Positions 1-9,623 of a stretch of DNA of 64,000 nt are shown piece by piece. A program made the translations under genes and the position numbers. Every line of letters starts with the position of its first letter. The first letter of the stretch is position 1. The notes under the pieces were generated by a model. The model was not told where the DNA came from and did no database searches. It worked only from the letters and a program-made list of their open reading frames with translations. The stretch comes from Rhodobacteraceae bacterium UBA6796 (GTDB lineage Bacteria; Pseudomonadota; Alphaproteobacteria; Rhodobacterales; Rhodobacteraceae). The stretch spans positions 127,122 to 191,121 of the forward strand of contig DKFM01000018.1 of NCBI GenBank assembly GCA_002452815.1. Reading direction: 5' to 3'.

Positions 1-1383
1 CATTCCCCAGATCTGCCCCGACAGCGCGGCGGTCAGATCGGCGGACAGGCCCATCACCTTGCCCACCTCGCGGATCGCGGCACGGGTGCGGAAGTGGATG
101 ACGGTGGCGCAAAGCCCCGCGCGGTGGCGGCCGTATTTTTCATAGATCCACTGGATCACCTCTTCGCGGCGTTCATGTTCGAAATCCACGTCGATATCGG
201 GCGGCTCGCCGCGGTGGCGCGAAATGAAGCGTTCAAACACCATGCCGATCATGTCGGGGGAGACATCGGTGATGCCCAGCAGGTAGCACAGGATCGAATT
301 GGCCGCCGAGCCACGCCCCTGACACAGGATGCCGCGCGCGCGCGCTTCGGCCACGATGTCGTGGACGGTCAGGAAGTAGGCGGGGAACTTCAACTCCTTG
401 ACGAGGGCCAGCTCCTTGTCCAGCAGCGCATGCACCCGATCCGATGCGCCCTGCGGGTAGCGCCGCGCCAGCCCCGCCCGGGCCAGCCGTTCCAGCCGCG
501 CGTCGGGGCTTTCGCCATCCGTGATTTCGTCGGGGTATTCATAGCTCAGCTCAGACAGATCGAAGGCGCAGCGCGCGGCAATCTCCAGCGTGCGCCGCAC
601 CGCCGCCGGATGGTTGCGGTAAAGCCGTGCCATGTCGGAGGCGCCTTTCAGGCGGCGTTCGGCATTGGGCAGGGCGCGGGTGCCGATCTGGTCGATGGTG
701 ATGCCGTGGCGCAGGCAGGTCAGAACATCGGCCAGCGGGCGGCGCGCGGCGCGATGCATCAGCACATCGCCCACCGCCACCATCGGCGCGGCGCAGCGCA
801 GCGCCAGTGCGGCGCAGGCATCGAACCACGCCTGATCCGACCCGTCGTAACGCGGGGCCGCCCCCAGAAAGACATGGCCCGGAAAGCGGCGCTGCATGGC
901 CTGGATCTGCGGGGCGGTCGCGGGCAGCGGGCCTTGCGGCAGCGCGATCAGGATCATGCCCTGGCAGCCCGCCTCCAGATCCGCCGGATCGAGGTGACAT
1001 TCGGCCTTTCCCGCCCGGCGCTTGCCCAGCGTCAGCAGCCGCGCCAGCCGATGATAGGCGGCGCGGTCGGTGGGCAGGGCCAGCCAGTCGACCGGGCTGT
1101 CGCGCAAGACCAGCCGCGCGCCCACGATCAGCCGGGGCAGGGGCGCCCCCTCGGCCTCGCTGCGCAGCGCCTTAAGCGCCGCATAGGCCCGCACCACGCC
1201 CGCCAGCGAATTGCGGTCGGTGAGGGCGAGAGCATCGAGCCCCAGTTCAGCCGCCCGTGCGATCAGCTCTTCGGGATGCGAGGCGCCGGTCAGGAAGGTG
1301 AAGTTGGAGGTCACGCACAGTTCGGCGTAGCGCGGGGTGGCGGGCGGGGGAATTTGAGTATTTGGGCCAAGAAGAAGGGTCAT
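1..1383 (-). CDS. dnaE2: Error-prone DNA polymerase DnaE2 (ImuC), N-terminal part
   Basis: Reading the minus strand from the ATG at 1383 gives 461 open codons that run off the left edge of the window. The product starts with the PHP-type N-terminus of C-family polymerases (motif [16 protein letters not shown] near residue 25) and reaches the catalytic part with [19 protein letters not shown] and [12 protein letters not shown], which carries the acidic metal-binding residues. This is the translesion polymerase of the ImuA-ImuB-DnaE2 mutasome. The start codon overlaps the imuB stop in an ATGA arrangement, so the two are translationally coupled. The family is about 1,050-1,150 residues, so more than half is outside the window. 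Identification is firm; DnaE2 rather than DnaE1 rests on the cassette context. Confidence 0.93.
   Translation of the reverse strand, partial: MTLLLGPNTQIPPPATPRYAELCVTSNFTFLTGASHPEELIARAAELGLDALALTDRNSLAGVVRAYAALKALRSEAEGAPLPRLIVGARLVLRDSPVDWLALPTDRAAYHRLARLLTLGKRRAGKAECHLDPADLEAGCQGMILIALPQGPLPATAPQIQAMQRRFPGHVFLGAAPRYDGSDQAWFDACAALALRCAAPMVAVGDVLMHRAARRPLADVLTCLRHGITIDQIGTRALPNAERRLKGASDMARLYRNHPAAVRRTLEIAARCAFDLSELSYEYPDEITDGESPDARLERLARAGLARRYPQGASDRVHALLDKELALVKELKFPAYFLTVHDIVAEARARGILCQGRGSAANSILCYLLGITDVSPDMIGMVFERFISRHRGEPPDIDVDFEHERREEVIQWIYEKYGRHRAGLCATVIHFRTRAAIREVGKVMGLSADLTAALSGQIWGM
1356..1377 (+). repeat. Copy of short dispersed repeat (TATTTGGGCCAAGAAGAAG type)
   Basis: The sequence GAGTATTTGGGCCAAGAAGA, read on the plus strand, lies at the very start of dnaE2. 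Close variants occur at 17437, 26216, 34675 and 57746, all between genes. Here the element supplies the first codons of dnaE2 ([10 protein letters not shown]), so it may have been inserted next to or into the gene start. See the finding on this repeat family. Confidence 0.5.
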
Positions 1384-2852
1384 GCGAATTCCCCCTGCAC
1401 AAACCAGCCGGGGCTTTGCGGGGTGTGGAACAGCCACAGGCGGCGGCCTTGCCGGGTGTCGATGCGCCAGTAATCGCGCACCCCGCTTCGCCAGCTGTCC
1501 TCTTGCATCCACCATTCGGGGGCGATGCGTTCGGGGCCGATCGCGCGCGCGGTGGCCAGAGCCATGCGCCGCCAGCGAAACTGGCCGGGCGGTTGTGTGC
1601 CCGTGGCCTCGATCGGTTCGGGCGGGAACAGCCGGAGCGGGCGCGGGCGCGGGCAGCCCCAGCCTTGCCCCGGTTGGCTGAAGGCGGCGGGCGCGATCAG
1701 GAAGCTGCGCTCTGGAATATGGCTGTCGGCGGGCAGGAAGCGCTGGATGTTTTCCAGCCCGATCCGGGTGCCGATCCGGGTGATGAGGTCATTCAGGCGG
1801 TCGGGGCTGGATTGTGTCGTGGCATGGCCGATTTGCTGCAAGGGCAGGGGCTCGACCTGCACCGCCTCCAGCCGGATCTGGTCGATGCCGAAGCCCGCCT
1901 CCACCTCATCCACGCCGCGCTGAAACAGCGGCAGGATGCGCGCGGGTTCACGCATCGGTGCGGCGAGGCGCAGTTCGACCTGCTGGCTGGCCTGATCGAC
2001 CCGGCGCAGGGTCAGACACAGGCGCCGTGCGCCCATCTCCTGCGCCTGCAGCTTGGCGCAGAGCGGCCCGAGTAAGCGTTCGGCGGCGGCCATCACATCG
2101 GCGACCAGGCCGATCGGTTCGGGCAGGGTCATGCGCGTGGCGAAATGCGGCGGCTCGGCTTCGGGGGTGATCGGTTCGGGCAGATATCCCAACGCCTGAT
2201 CGAGCCGGGCCAGCAGGCCGGGGCCGAAGCGGCGGGCAAGGGGGGCGCGGGCGGCGGCGGCCAGATCGCCGATGCACCCGAGCCCGAGCCTTTGTAGCCC
2301 GGTCACCGTTTCGGCGGGCAAGCGCAGTGCCGCCACCGGCAGCGTCAGCAGCTCGGCTTCGGTCCCCCCGAAATGGGCCTGCGCCCAGGCCGCCCCGCGT
2401 GTGGCGCCGATCCCCAGACGGCAGCTGACCCGCGCACGTGCCAGCCGGGCCTGCATATCGGCCAGCATCCCGGCCTCGCCGCCCCACAGATGCGCCGATC
2501 CGGTGACATCCAGCACCAACCCGTCGGTGCCATCGCCTCCGACCCAAGGGCAATAGCGCCCGGCCCAGCGGCGCAGGCTTGCCAGAAAACGGGCATCCAG
2601 ATCTGGCTGCGCGGGGCGGGTCAGCAGCCCGGGGCAGAAGCTGCGGGCATCGGCCAGGAGCATGCCGCGATGCAGCCCGGCCCGCTCGGCCGTCGTGTTC
2701 AGGCAATAAAGGGTTTCGGCGGCCCCAACCCGCAGCGACAGCGCGAAGGGCCCCTCAACCGGACGTGCGCGCAGAACCCGGTCGCTGGGCAACCGGGGGA
2801 ACCACATGCAAACGATGCGCCTGTGCGTCCCAGCAAACATTCCACGCGCCAA
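1380..2852 (-). CDS. imuB: ImuB, catalytically inactive Y-family polymerase homologue
   Basis: This 490-residue protein has the ImuB pattern: an N-terminal [17 protein letters not shown] segment, a [14 protein letters not shown] palm-like motif at about residue 113-127, a helix-hairpin region near [20 protein letters not shown] and a C-terminal [13 protein letters not shown] tail. ImuB proteins are Y-family relatives that lost the catalytic acidic residues; they link ImuA, the beta clamp and DnaE2. The gene overlaps imuA by about 98 bases and dnaE2 by 4. The first ATG at 2852 keeps the conserved RRI segment; ATG codons at 2840 and 2807 are alternatives, the last of which would lose it. Confidence 0.92.
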   Translation of the reverse strand: MARGMFAGTHRRIVCMWFPRLPSDRVLRARPVEGPFALSLRVGAAETLYCLNTTAERAGLHRGMLLADARSFCPGLLTRPAQPDLDARFLASLRRWAGRYCPWVGGDGTDGLVLDVTGSAHLWGGEAGMLADMQARLARARVSCRLGIGATRGAAWAQAHFGGTEAELLTLPVAALRLPAETVTGLQRLGLGCIGDLAAAARAPLARRFGPGLLARLDQALGYLPEPITPEAEPPHFATRMTLPEPIGLVADVMAAAERLLGPLCAKLQAQEMGARRLCLTLRRVDQASQQVELRLAAPMREPARILPLFQRGVDEVEAGFGIDQIRLEAVQVEPLPLQQIGHATTQSSPDRLNDLITRIGTRIGLENIQRFLPADSHIPERSFLIAPAAFSQPGQGWGCPRPRPLRLFPPEPIEATGTQPPGQFRWRRMALATARAIGPERIAPEWWMQEDSWRSGVRDYWRIDTRQGRRLWLFHTPQSPGWFVQGEFA

Positions 2853-3342
2853 TTGTTCCTGATTTGTTCTTAATAATTTCCCACCGCATCAGAGTCGAGT
2901 CTTCCCGCGCGGGATCGAAAACCGGGGTGGCGCGCCAGCGGGTTTCGGCGGCGTTCGAGCCCATGCCTTCGGGAATGATGCACAGCCCGGTTGCACCCCC
3001 GGCCTGTGCCGCAAGCTGCAGCCTGCGCCCCTCGCGCAGGTTCAGCGGTCGGGTGATCTCGATCACGACGAAGGGCAGGGCGCCGTCCTTCAGCGCCTCT
3101 TCCGCCACGGCGAGACTGTCGGTCTGATCCTTGGTACGGGCGACAAGCAGGCGCGCGGGGTCGCAAAACGGCAAGATCCCCAAGGGGTGCAGCGCCTCGA
3201 CCTGCCAGGCCTCGCGTACCCACAGGGCGCTGCCGTCCGCCAAGGCCAGCGCGATCGCCGCGAACCCCGGGGAGGCCGGGCCGCACACCTCATGCACACG
3301 GCCTGCACGCAAAGGGAAAGAGGGGAGCGAGTGAAACATCAT
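2755..3342 (-). CDS. imuA: ImuA, RecA-like damage-response protein
   Basis: A 195-residue protein whose layout (RVHEVCG near residue 15, ALALADGSALWV, GILPFCDPARLLVARTKD, and a C-terminal [23 protein letters not shown]) matches ImuA, the SOS-induced partner of ImuB and DnaE2. ImuA is distantly related to RecA/SulA and lacks a proper Walker motif here. It is the first gene of the imuA-imuB-dnaE2 operon on the minus strand. Its last roughly 33 codons overlap the start of imuB, and that stretch (around 2850-2885) is clearly more AT-rich than the rest of the gene. Two adjacent ATG codons are available at 3342 and 3339. Confidence 0.85.
   Translation of the reverse strand: MMFHSLPSFPLRAGRVHEVCGPASPGFAAIALALADGSALWVREAWQVEALHPLGILPFCDPARLLVARTKDQTDSLAVAEEALKDGALPFVVIEITRPLNLREGRRLQLAAQAGGATGLCIIPEGMGSNAAETRWRATPVFDPAREDSTLMRWEIIKNKSGTIGAWNVCWDAQAHRLHVVPPVAQRPGSARTSG
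2855..2869 (+). promoter_or_regulatory. LexA (SOS) box-like sequence GTTC-N7-GTTC
   Basis: GTTCCTGATTTGTTC matches exactly the GTTC-N7-GTTC LexA site known in Rhodobacter and other alphaproteobacteria. It sits 3 bases upstream of the imuB start and inside the 3' end of imuA. Position inside coding sequence lowers confidence that it is functional. A one-mismatch version (GTTC-N7-GTTT) lies at 3484-3498, upstream of imuA, in the same orientation. Confidence 0.45.
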
Positions 3343-3504
3343 CCCCGCAATCTATCGCACTGCGGTGCGCGTTCAAAGGATCATCGCCACAGCGATCTTC
3401 GGCGCGGTTTCGGGCCGCGCCCGGTCACCGCAAGGGCCGCCCGCTCTCCTTGGGTGCGAAGCAATCCATCGGGTCGTCGCCAGGTTCTTTTGCGGTTTCC
3501 GTGC

Positions 3505-3738
3505 TCAGGGAACGCTTTCGCTATCGCCACTCGCCCGGGCGGGTCCGAAGGCCTGACGATAGGCGGCTGGCGTCATGCCGGTCAGCTTCTGGAAGCTTTT
3601 GCGAAACGCGGCCACGTCGGCATAGCCCACCTCCCAGGCGATGCGGTCGATCGAGACTTGCCCGCTTTCCAGCGCCGCGCGCGCCTTGGCGATGCGCACC
3701 TGTTGCAGATAGGTCTTGGGCCGATAGCCGGTCGCGGC
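3505..3738 (-). pseudogene. Remnant of an AraC/GlxA-family regulator (C-terminal HTH only)
   Basis: The minus strand encodes AATGYRPKTYLQQVRIAKAR followed by IDRIAWEVGYADVAAFRKSF and KLTGMTPAAYRQAFGP. This is the second helix-turn-helix half of an AraC-type DNA-binding domain, closest in style to GlxA-family regulators. Upstream of the AATGYRP segment the reading frame no longer looks like an AraC protein, and the sensor domain and first HTH are missing. I read this as a truncated gene remnant. The longest ATG-started ORF (3505-3699) covers only 64 residues. Confidence 0.7.
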
Positions 3739-3958
3739 CGCCGGGCATGGCGCTGTTTTGCCATCTGCGTGCCGCGGGTGGTCATGATCGGTCTGCCGCC
3801 ATCTCTGCGCATGGCGCCGCGGGAAGGGGGTGCTTGTCAGATGGGGCAGGGGGCGATCACGCGGTTTGCGGGCCTGAACTTATCGGAAAGTGATTCGAAG
3901 GCCTGCGGTGTGCCTGCCGGACAAAGCAGCGCTTTCGATGTATTTGATGGCAAAACAA

Positions 3959-3984
3959 GAACAATCCCCGGTTGGGGATTGTTC
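3959..3984. terminator. Perfect 11-bp hairpin, terminator-like on the minus strand
   Basis: GAACAATCCCC, loop GGTT, GGGGATTGTTC forms a perfect stem. Read on the minus strand it is followed by TTGTTTTG, a weak T-rich run, so it could stop minus-strand transcription. No convincing minus-strand gene lies directly upstream of it, so an operator or relic role is equally possible. Confidence 0.4.
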
Positions 3985-4637
3985 CTGAAGTGGCGCGAAT
4001 GCGGTGCGTGAATGGAAACTCGAGCGGGGGGCTACTGTTTCCGTATTGCAGACAGTTGGGGGACTGTCTTTGCACGTTATGCGTGTATCAATTTATTCCG
4101 GTTTCGTCTTGGTTGCAAGAGTTCTGGAAAAACTGGTTTTGCGCCGTGGGTTTGGGGGTCGTGGGCTTTGTCCGCAACGAAACAATCGCAGCGGACAAGA
4201 GACAACCAACCACGGAAAACAGACCAAAATAAGGCAAGGCCCTCCTGCAATGTGGCGAAAACAAGGCAGTTTCCCCTTTCCCCGTTCTTACCCGGCGGCT
4301 ATCACTCACATAGCTCGATTGGGGGGCGAGATGGCCATGGGGGTGGCCAGTGAAGAGTGACGGCATCTTCGGATGTGCAGTTGGTTGTTGATGTGGTGCT
4401 GCTGATGACGGGAATGGGCTGCTGTTCCGTCCTGATTCGATAGTCTCGGTTTGCAAGACCCGCTTCGGCGGGGGTGTTGTCTGCATCCTCCTCTGTGCGC
4501 TCGGCGTGCGGTCCCCTCGCATTTGCAAGGCAGGTTTTCGGGCCTGTCGGTATTGGTCTCTGGCGTAGCCATCTTGCGCCGGAACTGCATTTGGGCGTGC
4601 GGGTCAAGGACCGGCGGGCGGTGAAGGAGAGATTGGG
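3985..4637. other. Non-coding leader region before the first RTX/Hint gene
   Basis: About 650 bases with no convincing gene. The part around 4080-4310 has lower GC than its surroundings, and short ORFs here lack coding character. A small CCCGC-TTCG-GCGGG hairpin lies at 4459-4472. A good ribosome binding site (AAGGAGA, 4624-4630) precedes the 4638 start. The promoter of the RTX/Hint gene is presumably here, but I cannot point to a clear -35/-10 pair. Confidence 0.4.
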
Positions 4638-7600
4638 ATGACTTGGACGACCTGCAACAGCGCACCCGACGCACGTAATGACAGCGCGACGACGGAGTTC
4701 AATACCGCGGTCACGGTCACGGTTCTGGCCAATGACTTCGACCCGGATTGCGATCCGCTGCGTGTGACCGGCACCTCGGGCAGCGCCCATGGCACGGTTA
4801 CCGTCAACGCGAACGGCACGATCACCTTCACCCCCACGGCGGGGTTTTATGGCACCACGAGCTTCACCTACACGATCACCGACGGCCATGGCGGCTATGA
4901 CACCGCGACCGTGACGGTGACGGTGTGCGAACCGCCCAGCGATGGCATCGTGTCGGGCACCGTCGGCGCCGATCTGATCGACACCGCCTATGCCGGCGAC
5001 CCGGATGGCGACATGGTCGACCACAACGATGCAATCCTGCCCGGCGAGACCGGCGATGACGACATCATCAAGGCAGGCGCTGGCAATGACACGATCCTTG
5101 CGGGCGCGGGCAATGACGAGGTCTATGGCGAGGATGGCGACGATCTGATCCACGGCGGCGCGGGCAATGACTATCTGTCGGGCGGCGCGGGCGACGACAC
5201 TTTCGTCGGCGGCACGGGCAATGACACCTATGAGGGCAATACCGGGCTCGACATGATCGACTATTCCGCCTCGTCGGCGGGGGTTTCGGTCAATCTGAGC
5301 ACCGGCGCACTGTCGGGCGGCGATGCGGCGGGCGATGCGATCGCCGGTGGCATCGACGGGGTGATCGGCTCGGATTATGCCGACAGCCTGGTGGGTTTCG
5401 ACCATGAGGGCACCACGCCCGAGGACACCTATACCAACGTGTTCTATGGCAATGGCGGCGATGACACGATCCAGGGGATGGGCAGCGACGACAGCCTGTA
5501 TGGCGGTGCGGACGATGACAGCATCGAGGGCGGCGCGGGCAATGATTTCATCCAGGGCGACGGCGTCAGCGCGGCCACGGGCGGCGGCGAAGCGCTGAGC
5601 GTCGATTGGGCTGCGTTCAAGCAGGATTGCGGCACCATCGTTTCCGGTTCGTCCTATGACATGGGCGGGGTATCGGTCACCTTCGGGTTCACCGCGCAGG
5701 ATTCCGGCGCCACGGCTTCGGTCTATAACGCAACGCAATATGTCGAAAGCGGCGACGGGCTGAATGCGGCCACCGGCCTGCAGCTCTACGGTTGCGGCGG
5801 CGAAGGCGGCATCGACAATACCTCGACCACCACGCTGAGCTTCGCGGCCACGGACGAGGCCTATGGCGATACGGTCAGCGACGTGACCTTCCGCATCAAC
5901 GACATAGATGTCGGGCCGAACACCGACTACCATCAGGACATCGTGACGATCCGCGCCTATGACGCGGACGGCAACCTGCTGCCGGTGACCTATACGGTCG
6001 AAGGCGGTCAGACGGTGTCGGGCAACACGATCACCGCACACGATCTGGACAGTTCCGGCACGATCAGCCCGGCCTCGGCCACCGGCTCGGTTCTGGTGCA
6101 GATCTCGGGCGAGGTGGCCAGGATCGAGATCGACTATGACAACGGCGGTTATTCGGATCAGGCGATCACCCTGACCGATATCAACTGCGTCACCACCGAT
6201 GGCGACGAGACCGGCGCGGAAGGCGACGACACGCTTCTGGGTGGTGCGGGCGACGACACTATTCTGGGCGATGGCGGCAATGACCTGCTGACCGGCGGCA
6301 CCGGGGCGGACAGCCTGTCGGGCGGGGATGACCGGGACAGCTTCTTCGTGGCCAGCGCCGCAGAGGGCGTGGGTGACGTTGTGGACGGGGGCGAGGGCGG
6401 CGACGACTTCGACGTGCTCGACCTGACCGGCGCGGGCCCGGTGAACGTCATCTATGACGATACAAACCCGGAAAACGGCACGGTCGAGTTTCTGAATGCC
6501 GATGGCGATGTCGTGGGCACGCTGGAATTCACGAATATCGAACGGGTGATCGCGGATCAGGGCGACGGTATCGTCGAGGGCACCGAAGGCGCGGATCTGA
6601 TCGACTACGATTATACCGGCGATCCCGAAGGCGACATGATCGACCACGAGGATGCGCTGATCGCGGGCGACGCGCCCAATGACGACCGGGTGCTGGCCGG
6701 GGCGGGCAACGATACCGTCTATGCCGGGGCGGGCGACGATACCGTGGCGGGCGAAGAAGGCGACGATCTGCTTTACGGCGGGGCGGGCGACGACAGCCTG
6801 ACCGGCAGCTATGGCGATGACACGCTTTATGGCGGCACCGGCAACGACACGCTGGACGCAGGCCCCGATGGCGACGTGCTGTATGGCGAGGAAGGCGACG
6901 ACCGGCTGCTGGGCGGACCGGGCGAGGATCTGCTGGATGGCGGGCTGGGCAACGATACGATCATCGGCGGCGGCAACGGCGACACGATCGTCGGCGGCGA
7001 TGGCAGCGACTCGGTCGAGGGGTCGCAAGGCAATGACCTGATCGACACCTCGGGCAGCGCGCCCAAACCCGACCTGGCCTATCCGGGCCTGTGGACGGCG
7101 GACGCCAACCCGAATGACGACAAGGACACCGTCTATGGCGGGGATGGCAACGACACGATCACCACGGGCGACGACGCCGATTATGTGGATGGCGGCGAGG
7201 GCAATGACGTCATCAACGCGGGCATCGACGCCGATACCGTCTATGGCGGCACCGGAAACGATGTGATCACCTCGGGCGAGGGCAGCGACTTCGTCGATGG
7301 TGGCGATGGCGATGACACCATCTATGGCGGGGTCGGCCCCGGCTATCCGGATGCGATCAATGTGCCTGACTCCATCGACCCGGTGCAGAACAACGGTGAC
7401 GACACGATCCATGGCGGCGCGGGCAACGATGTCATCTATGGCGAGGATGACAACGACCTGATCTATGGCGAGGACGGCAACGATTACATCGACGGCGGTA
7501 TCGACGGCGACACGATCTATGGTGGTGCGGGTAGCGACACGATTGTGGGGGGCGGCGACAACGACCTGCTGGTGGGGGGCGCCGATGACGATACCTTCAT

Positions 7601-8429
7601 CATCAACACCGTCGGGCTGAACGGCGTCAACAACGTTACCGTGGACGGCAGCTGGGAAGGCAACGACAACGATACGCTCGATTACTCGGCGCTGCTGGCG
7701 CAGGGTTACGAGGTGGTCAACCTGGTCAAGAACCCGGAAAACAACGGTAATCCTGGCTTCAACGGCCAGATCCAGCTGTATAACCCGACCACAAACCAGT
7801 GGGCCAATATCAACTTCACCGATATTGAAAACATCGTGCCCTGTTTCACGCCGGGCACGCTGGTGGCGACGCCGCGCGGTGAGAAACTGGTCGAGGATCT
7901 CGCGGTCGGCGACAAGGTCATCACCCGTGATAACGGTCTGCAGGAAATCCGCTGGGTGGGGCGGCGCGATCTGAGCCGGACCGAGCTGATGTCGGCGCCG
8001 CATCTGAAGCCGGTGCTGATCCGCGCGGGCAGCTTGGGCAACGGTCTGCCGGATCGCGATATGCTGGTGTCGCCCAACCACCGGATGCTGGTGGCGAACG
8101 AGCGCACCGCGCTTTACTTCGAAGAGCACGAGGTTCTGGTCGCGGCCAAGCATCTGGTCGACAACCGCGGCGTGAAGACGGTCGAAACGCTGGGCACCAG
8201 CTACCTGCACTTCATGTTTGACCGCCACGAGGTTCTTCTGGCCAATGGCTGCTGGAGCGAAAGCTTCCAGCCGGGCGATCAGACGCTGGGCGGTATGGGG
8301 AATGCGCAACGCAGCGAGATCTTCGAGCTGTTCCCCGAGTTGAGAACCGCCGAGGGTGTCGAAAGCTACGGTGCCGCGCGCAAGACGCTGAAACGGCATG
8401 AGGCCAAGCTGCTGATGCTGGGCGGCTGA
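4638..8429 (+). CDS. Large RTX-repeat protein with C-terminal Hint domain
   Basis: A 1263-residue protein with no cleavable signal peptide, preceded by AAGGAGA 7 bases before the ATG. Residues 1-95 form a cadherin/VCBS-like beta domain (VLANDFDPDCDPLRV, FTPTAGFYGTTSFTYTITDG). Blocks of RTX nonapeptides (GGAGNDYLSGGAGDD type) follow at about 130-200, 265-315, 550-600, 690-830 and 860-1010; they bind calcium and are typical of type I-secreted proteins. Residues about 320-525 are a repeat-free domain. The Hint domain starts at Cys1069 (PCFTPGTLVATPRG) and has the block-B histidine His1148 (VSPNHRML), then FDRHEVLLANGCWSESF. Hint domains self-process in hedgehog proteins and inteins; whether this one cleaves is inference. 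No type I secretion genes are nearby. Confidence 0.9.
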   Translation: MTWTTCNSAPDARNDSATTEFNTAVTVTVLANDFDPDCDPLRVTGTSGSAHGTVTVNANGTITFTPTAGFYGTTSFTYTITDGHGGYDTATVTVTVCEPPSDGIVSGTVGADLIDTAYAGDPDGDMVDHNDAILPGETGDDDIIKAGAGNDTILAGAGNDEVYGEDGDDLIHGGAGNDYLSGGAGDDTFVGGTGNDTYEGNTGLDMIDYSASSAGVSVNLSTGALSGGDAAGDAIAGGIDGVIGSDYADSLVGFDHEGTTPEDTYTNVFYGNGGDDTIQGMGSDDSLYGGADDDSIEGGAGNDFIQGDGVSAATGGGEALSVDWAAFKQDCGTIVSGSSYDMGGVSVTFGFTAQDSGATASVYNATQYVESGDGLNAATGLQLYGCGGEGGIDNTSTTTLSFAATDEAYGDTVSDVTFRINDIDVGPNTDYHQDIVTIRAYDADGNLLPVTYTVEGGQTVSGNTITAHDLDSSGTISPASATGSVLVQISGEVARIEIDYDNGGYSDQAITLTDINCVTTDGDETGAEGDDTLLGGAGDDTILGDGGNDLLTGGTGADSLSGGDDRDSFFVASAAEGVGDVVDGGEGGDDFDVLDLTGAGPVNVIYDDTNPENGTVEFLNADGDVVGTLEFTNIERVIADQGDGIVEGTEGADLIDYDYTGDPEGDMIDHEDALIAGDAPNDDRVLAGAGNDTVYAGAGDDTVAGEEGDDLLYGGAGDDSLTGSYGDDTLYGGTGNDTLDAGPDGDVLYGEEGDDRLLGGPGEDLLDGGLGNDTIIGGGNGDTIVGGDGSDSVEGSQGNDLIDTSGSAPKPDLAYPGLWTADANPNDDKDTVYGGDGNDTITTGDDADYVDGGEGNDVINAGIDADTVYGGTGNDVITSGEGSDFVDGGDGDDTIYGGVGPGYPDAINVPDSIDPVQNNGDDTIHGGAGNDVIYGEDDNDLIYGEDGNDYIDGGIDGDTIYGGAGSDTIVGGGDNDLLVGGADDDTFIINTVGLNGVNNVTVDGSWEGNDNDTLDYSALLAQGYEVVNLVKNPENNGNPGFNGQIQLYNPTTNQWANINFTDIENIVPCFTPGTLVATPRGEKLVEDLAVGDKVITRDNGLQEIRWVGRRDLSRTELMSAPHLKPVLIRAGSLGNGLPDRDMLVSPNHRMLVANERTALYFEEHEVLVAAKHLVDNRGVKTVETLGTSYLHFMFDRHEVLLANGCWSESFQPGDQTLGGMGNAQRSEIFELFPELRTAEGVESYGAARKTLKRHEAKLLMLGG

Positions 8430-8659
8430 GGCGCCCGCCCGATGATTTCCGGCCCGTGGAGCGATCCGCGGGCCTGAATTGCCATGTTCTTCCGGCCCGA
8501 AATGCCGTTGTTGCGCTATCCGAAACGAAGAGTTCCGGGGCGATTATGGCATTTTTGCGGCAGTTCAGCTTTCGTTAAACACAAGCCTGCAGTATTGTAA
8601 GGCTTGGGGGCGTTCTGAGTTCCTGGGTTGTGTTCCCATGGTGTCTCGAGGGCAAAAAA

Positions 8660-9463
8660 ATGACCGTTGCAGATCTTCATCTGCTTGCGTCGGGCAGTTC
8701 CGTGTCGCGCGCAGGCGTCGGTGCCGAGGCCTTTGCCGAGCAGGGGCCGGATGCTGTGCGCGAGTTGCGGCTGGCATTCCGGGGCTTCGATCAGATCGAC
8801 GGGACCATCACCGCGCGCACTGCCGGGGGCGCGGCCCTGTTTGATGGCGACACCCGCGAATTTTCCGGGCTCATCCCCTGTTTCACACCGGATTCACTCG
8901 TCGCGACCGAGCGGGGGCTTTGCGCCGTGCGTGACTTGACCCAAGGCACCCGCGTTGTCACCCGTGACAACGGGCTGCAGCGCGTGCTGTGGATCGGGCA
9001 GCGCCGTTTTGGCTGGCGCGCGCTGGGCCTCAACCCGTTGTTGCGTCCGGTCCGCATCGCGGCGGGCGCGCTGGGCGGGGGGCTGCCTGAACGGGACATG
9101 CTGGTCTCGCCCAACCATCGCTTCCTGACGCAATTGCCGAATGACGGCGCCGGCGGGGAATGCCTGAGCATGGCGCAAAAACTGGTCGGGCTGGATGGGG
9201 TCAGTACCGTTGCCTGCCCGGAGGTCGAATATGTCCAGATCCTGTTCGAGAGGCACGAACTGATCCTGGCCGATGGCTGCTGGTCCGAAAGCTTTCAGCC
9301 AACGCGGATGACCTTGCCCGCGCTGGCGCCCGAGGCGCGCGTCACGCTGTTGCAGATCCTTCCCGATCCGGGGCTTGCCGATGATGCGCCGCTTTATACG
9401 CCGGTGCGGCCCCTGCTGGAAACCGGGACAGTCGATCCGAACACTCCGGTCGTTCGCAGCTAG
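8660..9463 (+). CDS. Stand-alone Hint-domain protein without RTX repeats
   Basis: A 267-residue protein from ATG 8660, chosen because GAGGG lies 7 bases upstream; a GTG at 8630 would add 10 residues. About 70 residues of unrecognised N-terminus lead into a Hint domain beginning with cysteine (LIPCFTPDSLVATERG), with VVTRDNGLQRVLWIG, LRPVRIAAGALGGGLPERD, the SPNHRFL histidine motif and FERHELILADGCWSESFQP. The same conserved blocks occur in the two flanking RTX/Hint proteins, so the three are paralogues. Without repeats it lacks the usual secretion and calcium-binding part. It could be a free processing domain, a regulator of its neighbours or a decayed copy; none of this can be decided from sequence. 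Confidence 0.85.
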   Translation: MTVADLHLLASGSSVSRAGVGAEAFAEQGPDAVRELRLAFRGFDQIDGTITARTAGGAALFDGDTREFSGLIPCFTPDSLVATERGLCAVRDLTQGTRVVTRDNGLQRVLWIGQRRFGWRALGLNPLLRPVRIAAGALGGGLPERDMLVSPNHRFLTQLPNDGAGGECLSMAQKLVGLDGVSTVACPEVEYVQILFERHELILADGCWSESFQPTRMTLPALAPEARVTLLQILPDPGLADDAPLYTPVRPLLETGTVDPNTPVVRS

Positions 9464-9623
9464 TCGATGCACTTGTGTGCCCCGCGACCTCGGGCCCGGA
9501 AACCGGCCTTGATCCGGCCATAATTGCGCCCGGAAATTAACCAGAACCAGACCGCAAACCGCCACCTTCCGCTGCGAGAACAGGCAGTGAAACCCGCTTT
9601 GGCGGGCGCAGTGTGAGGCGGTC

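Noticed and set aside
94..1473. A 459-codon plus-strand frame at the left edge
   Set aside because: It is the shadow of dnaE2, which is open through the same region on the minus strand with clear polymerase motifs.
4302..8399. A 1365-codon open frame on the minus strand opposite the first RTX-Hint gene
   Set aside because: It mirrors the GC-rich, repetitive codons of the RTX array. Its product is a repetitive Ala/Val/Ile/Arg/Asp mix without known domains, while the plus strand has clear domains and a ribosome site.
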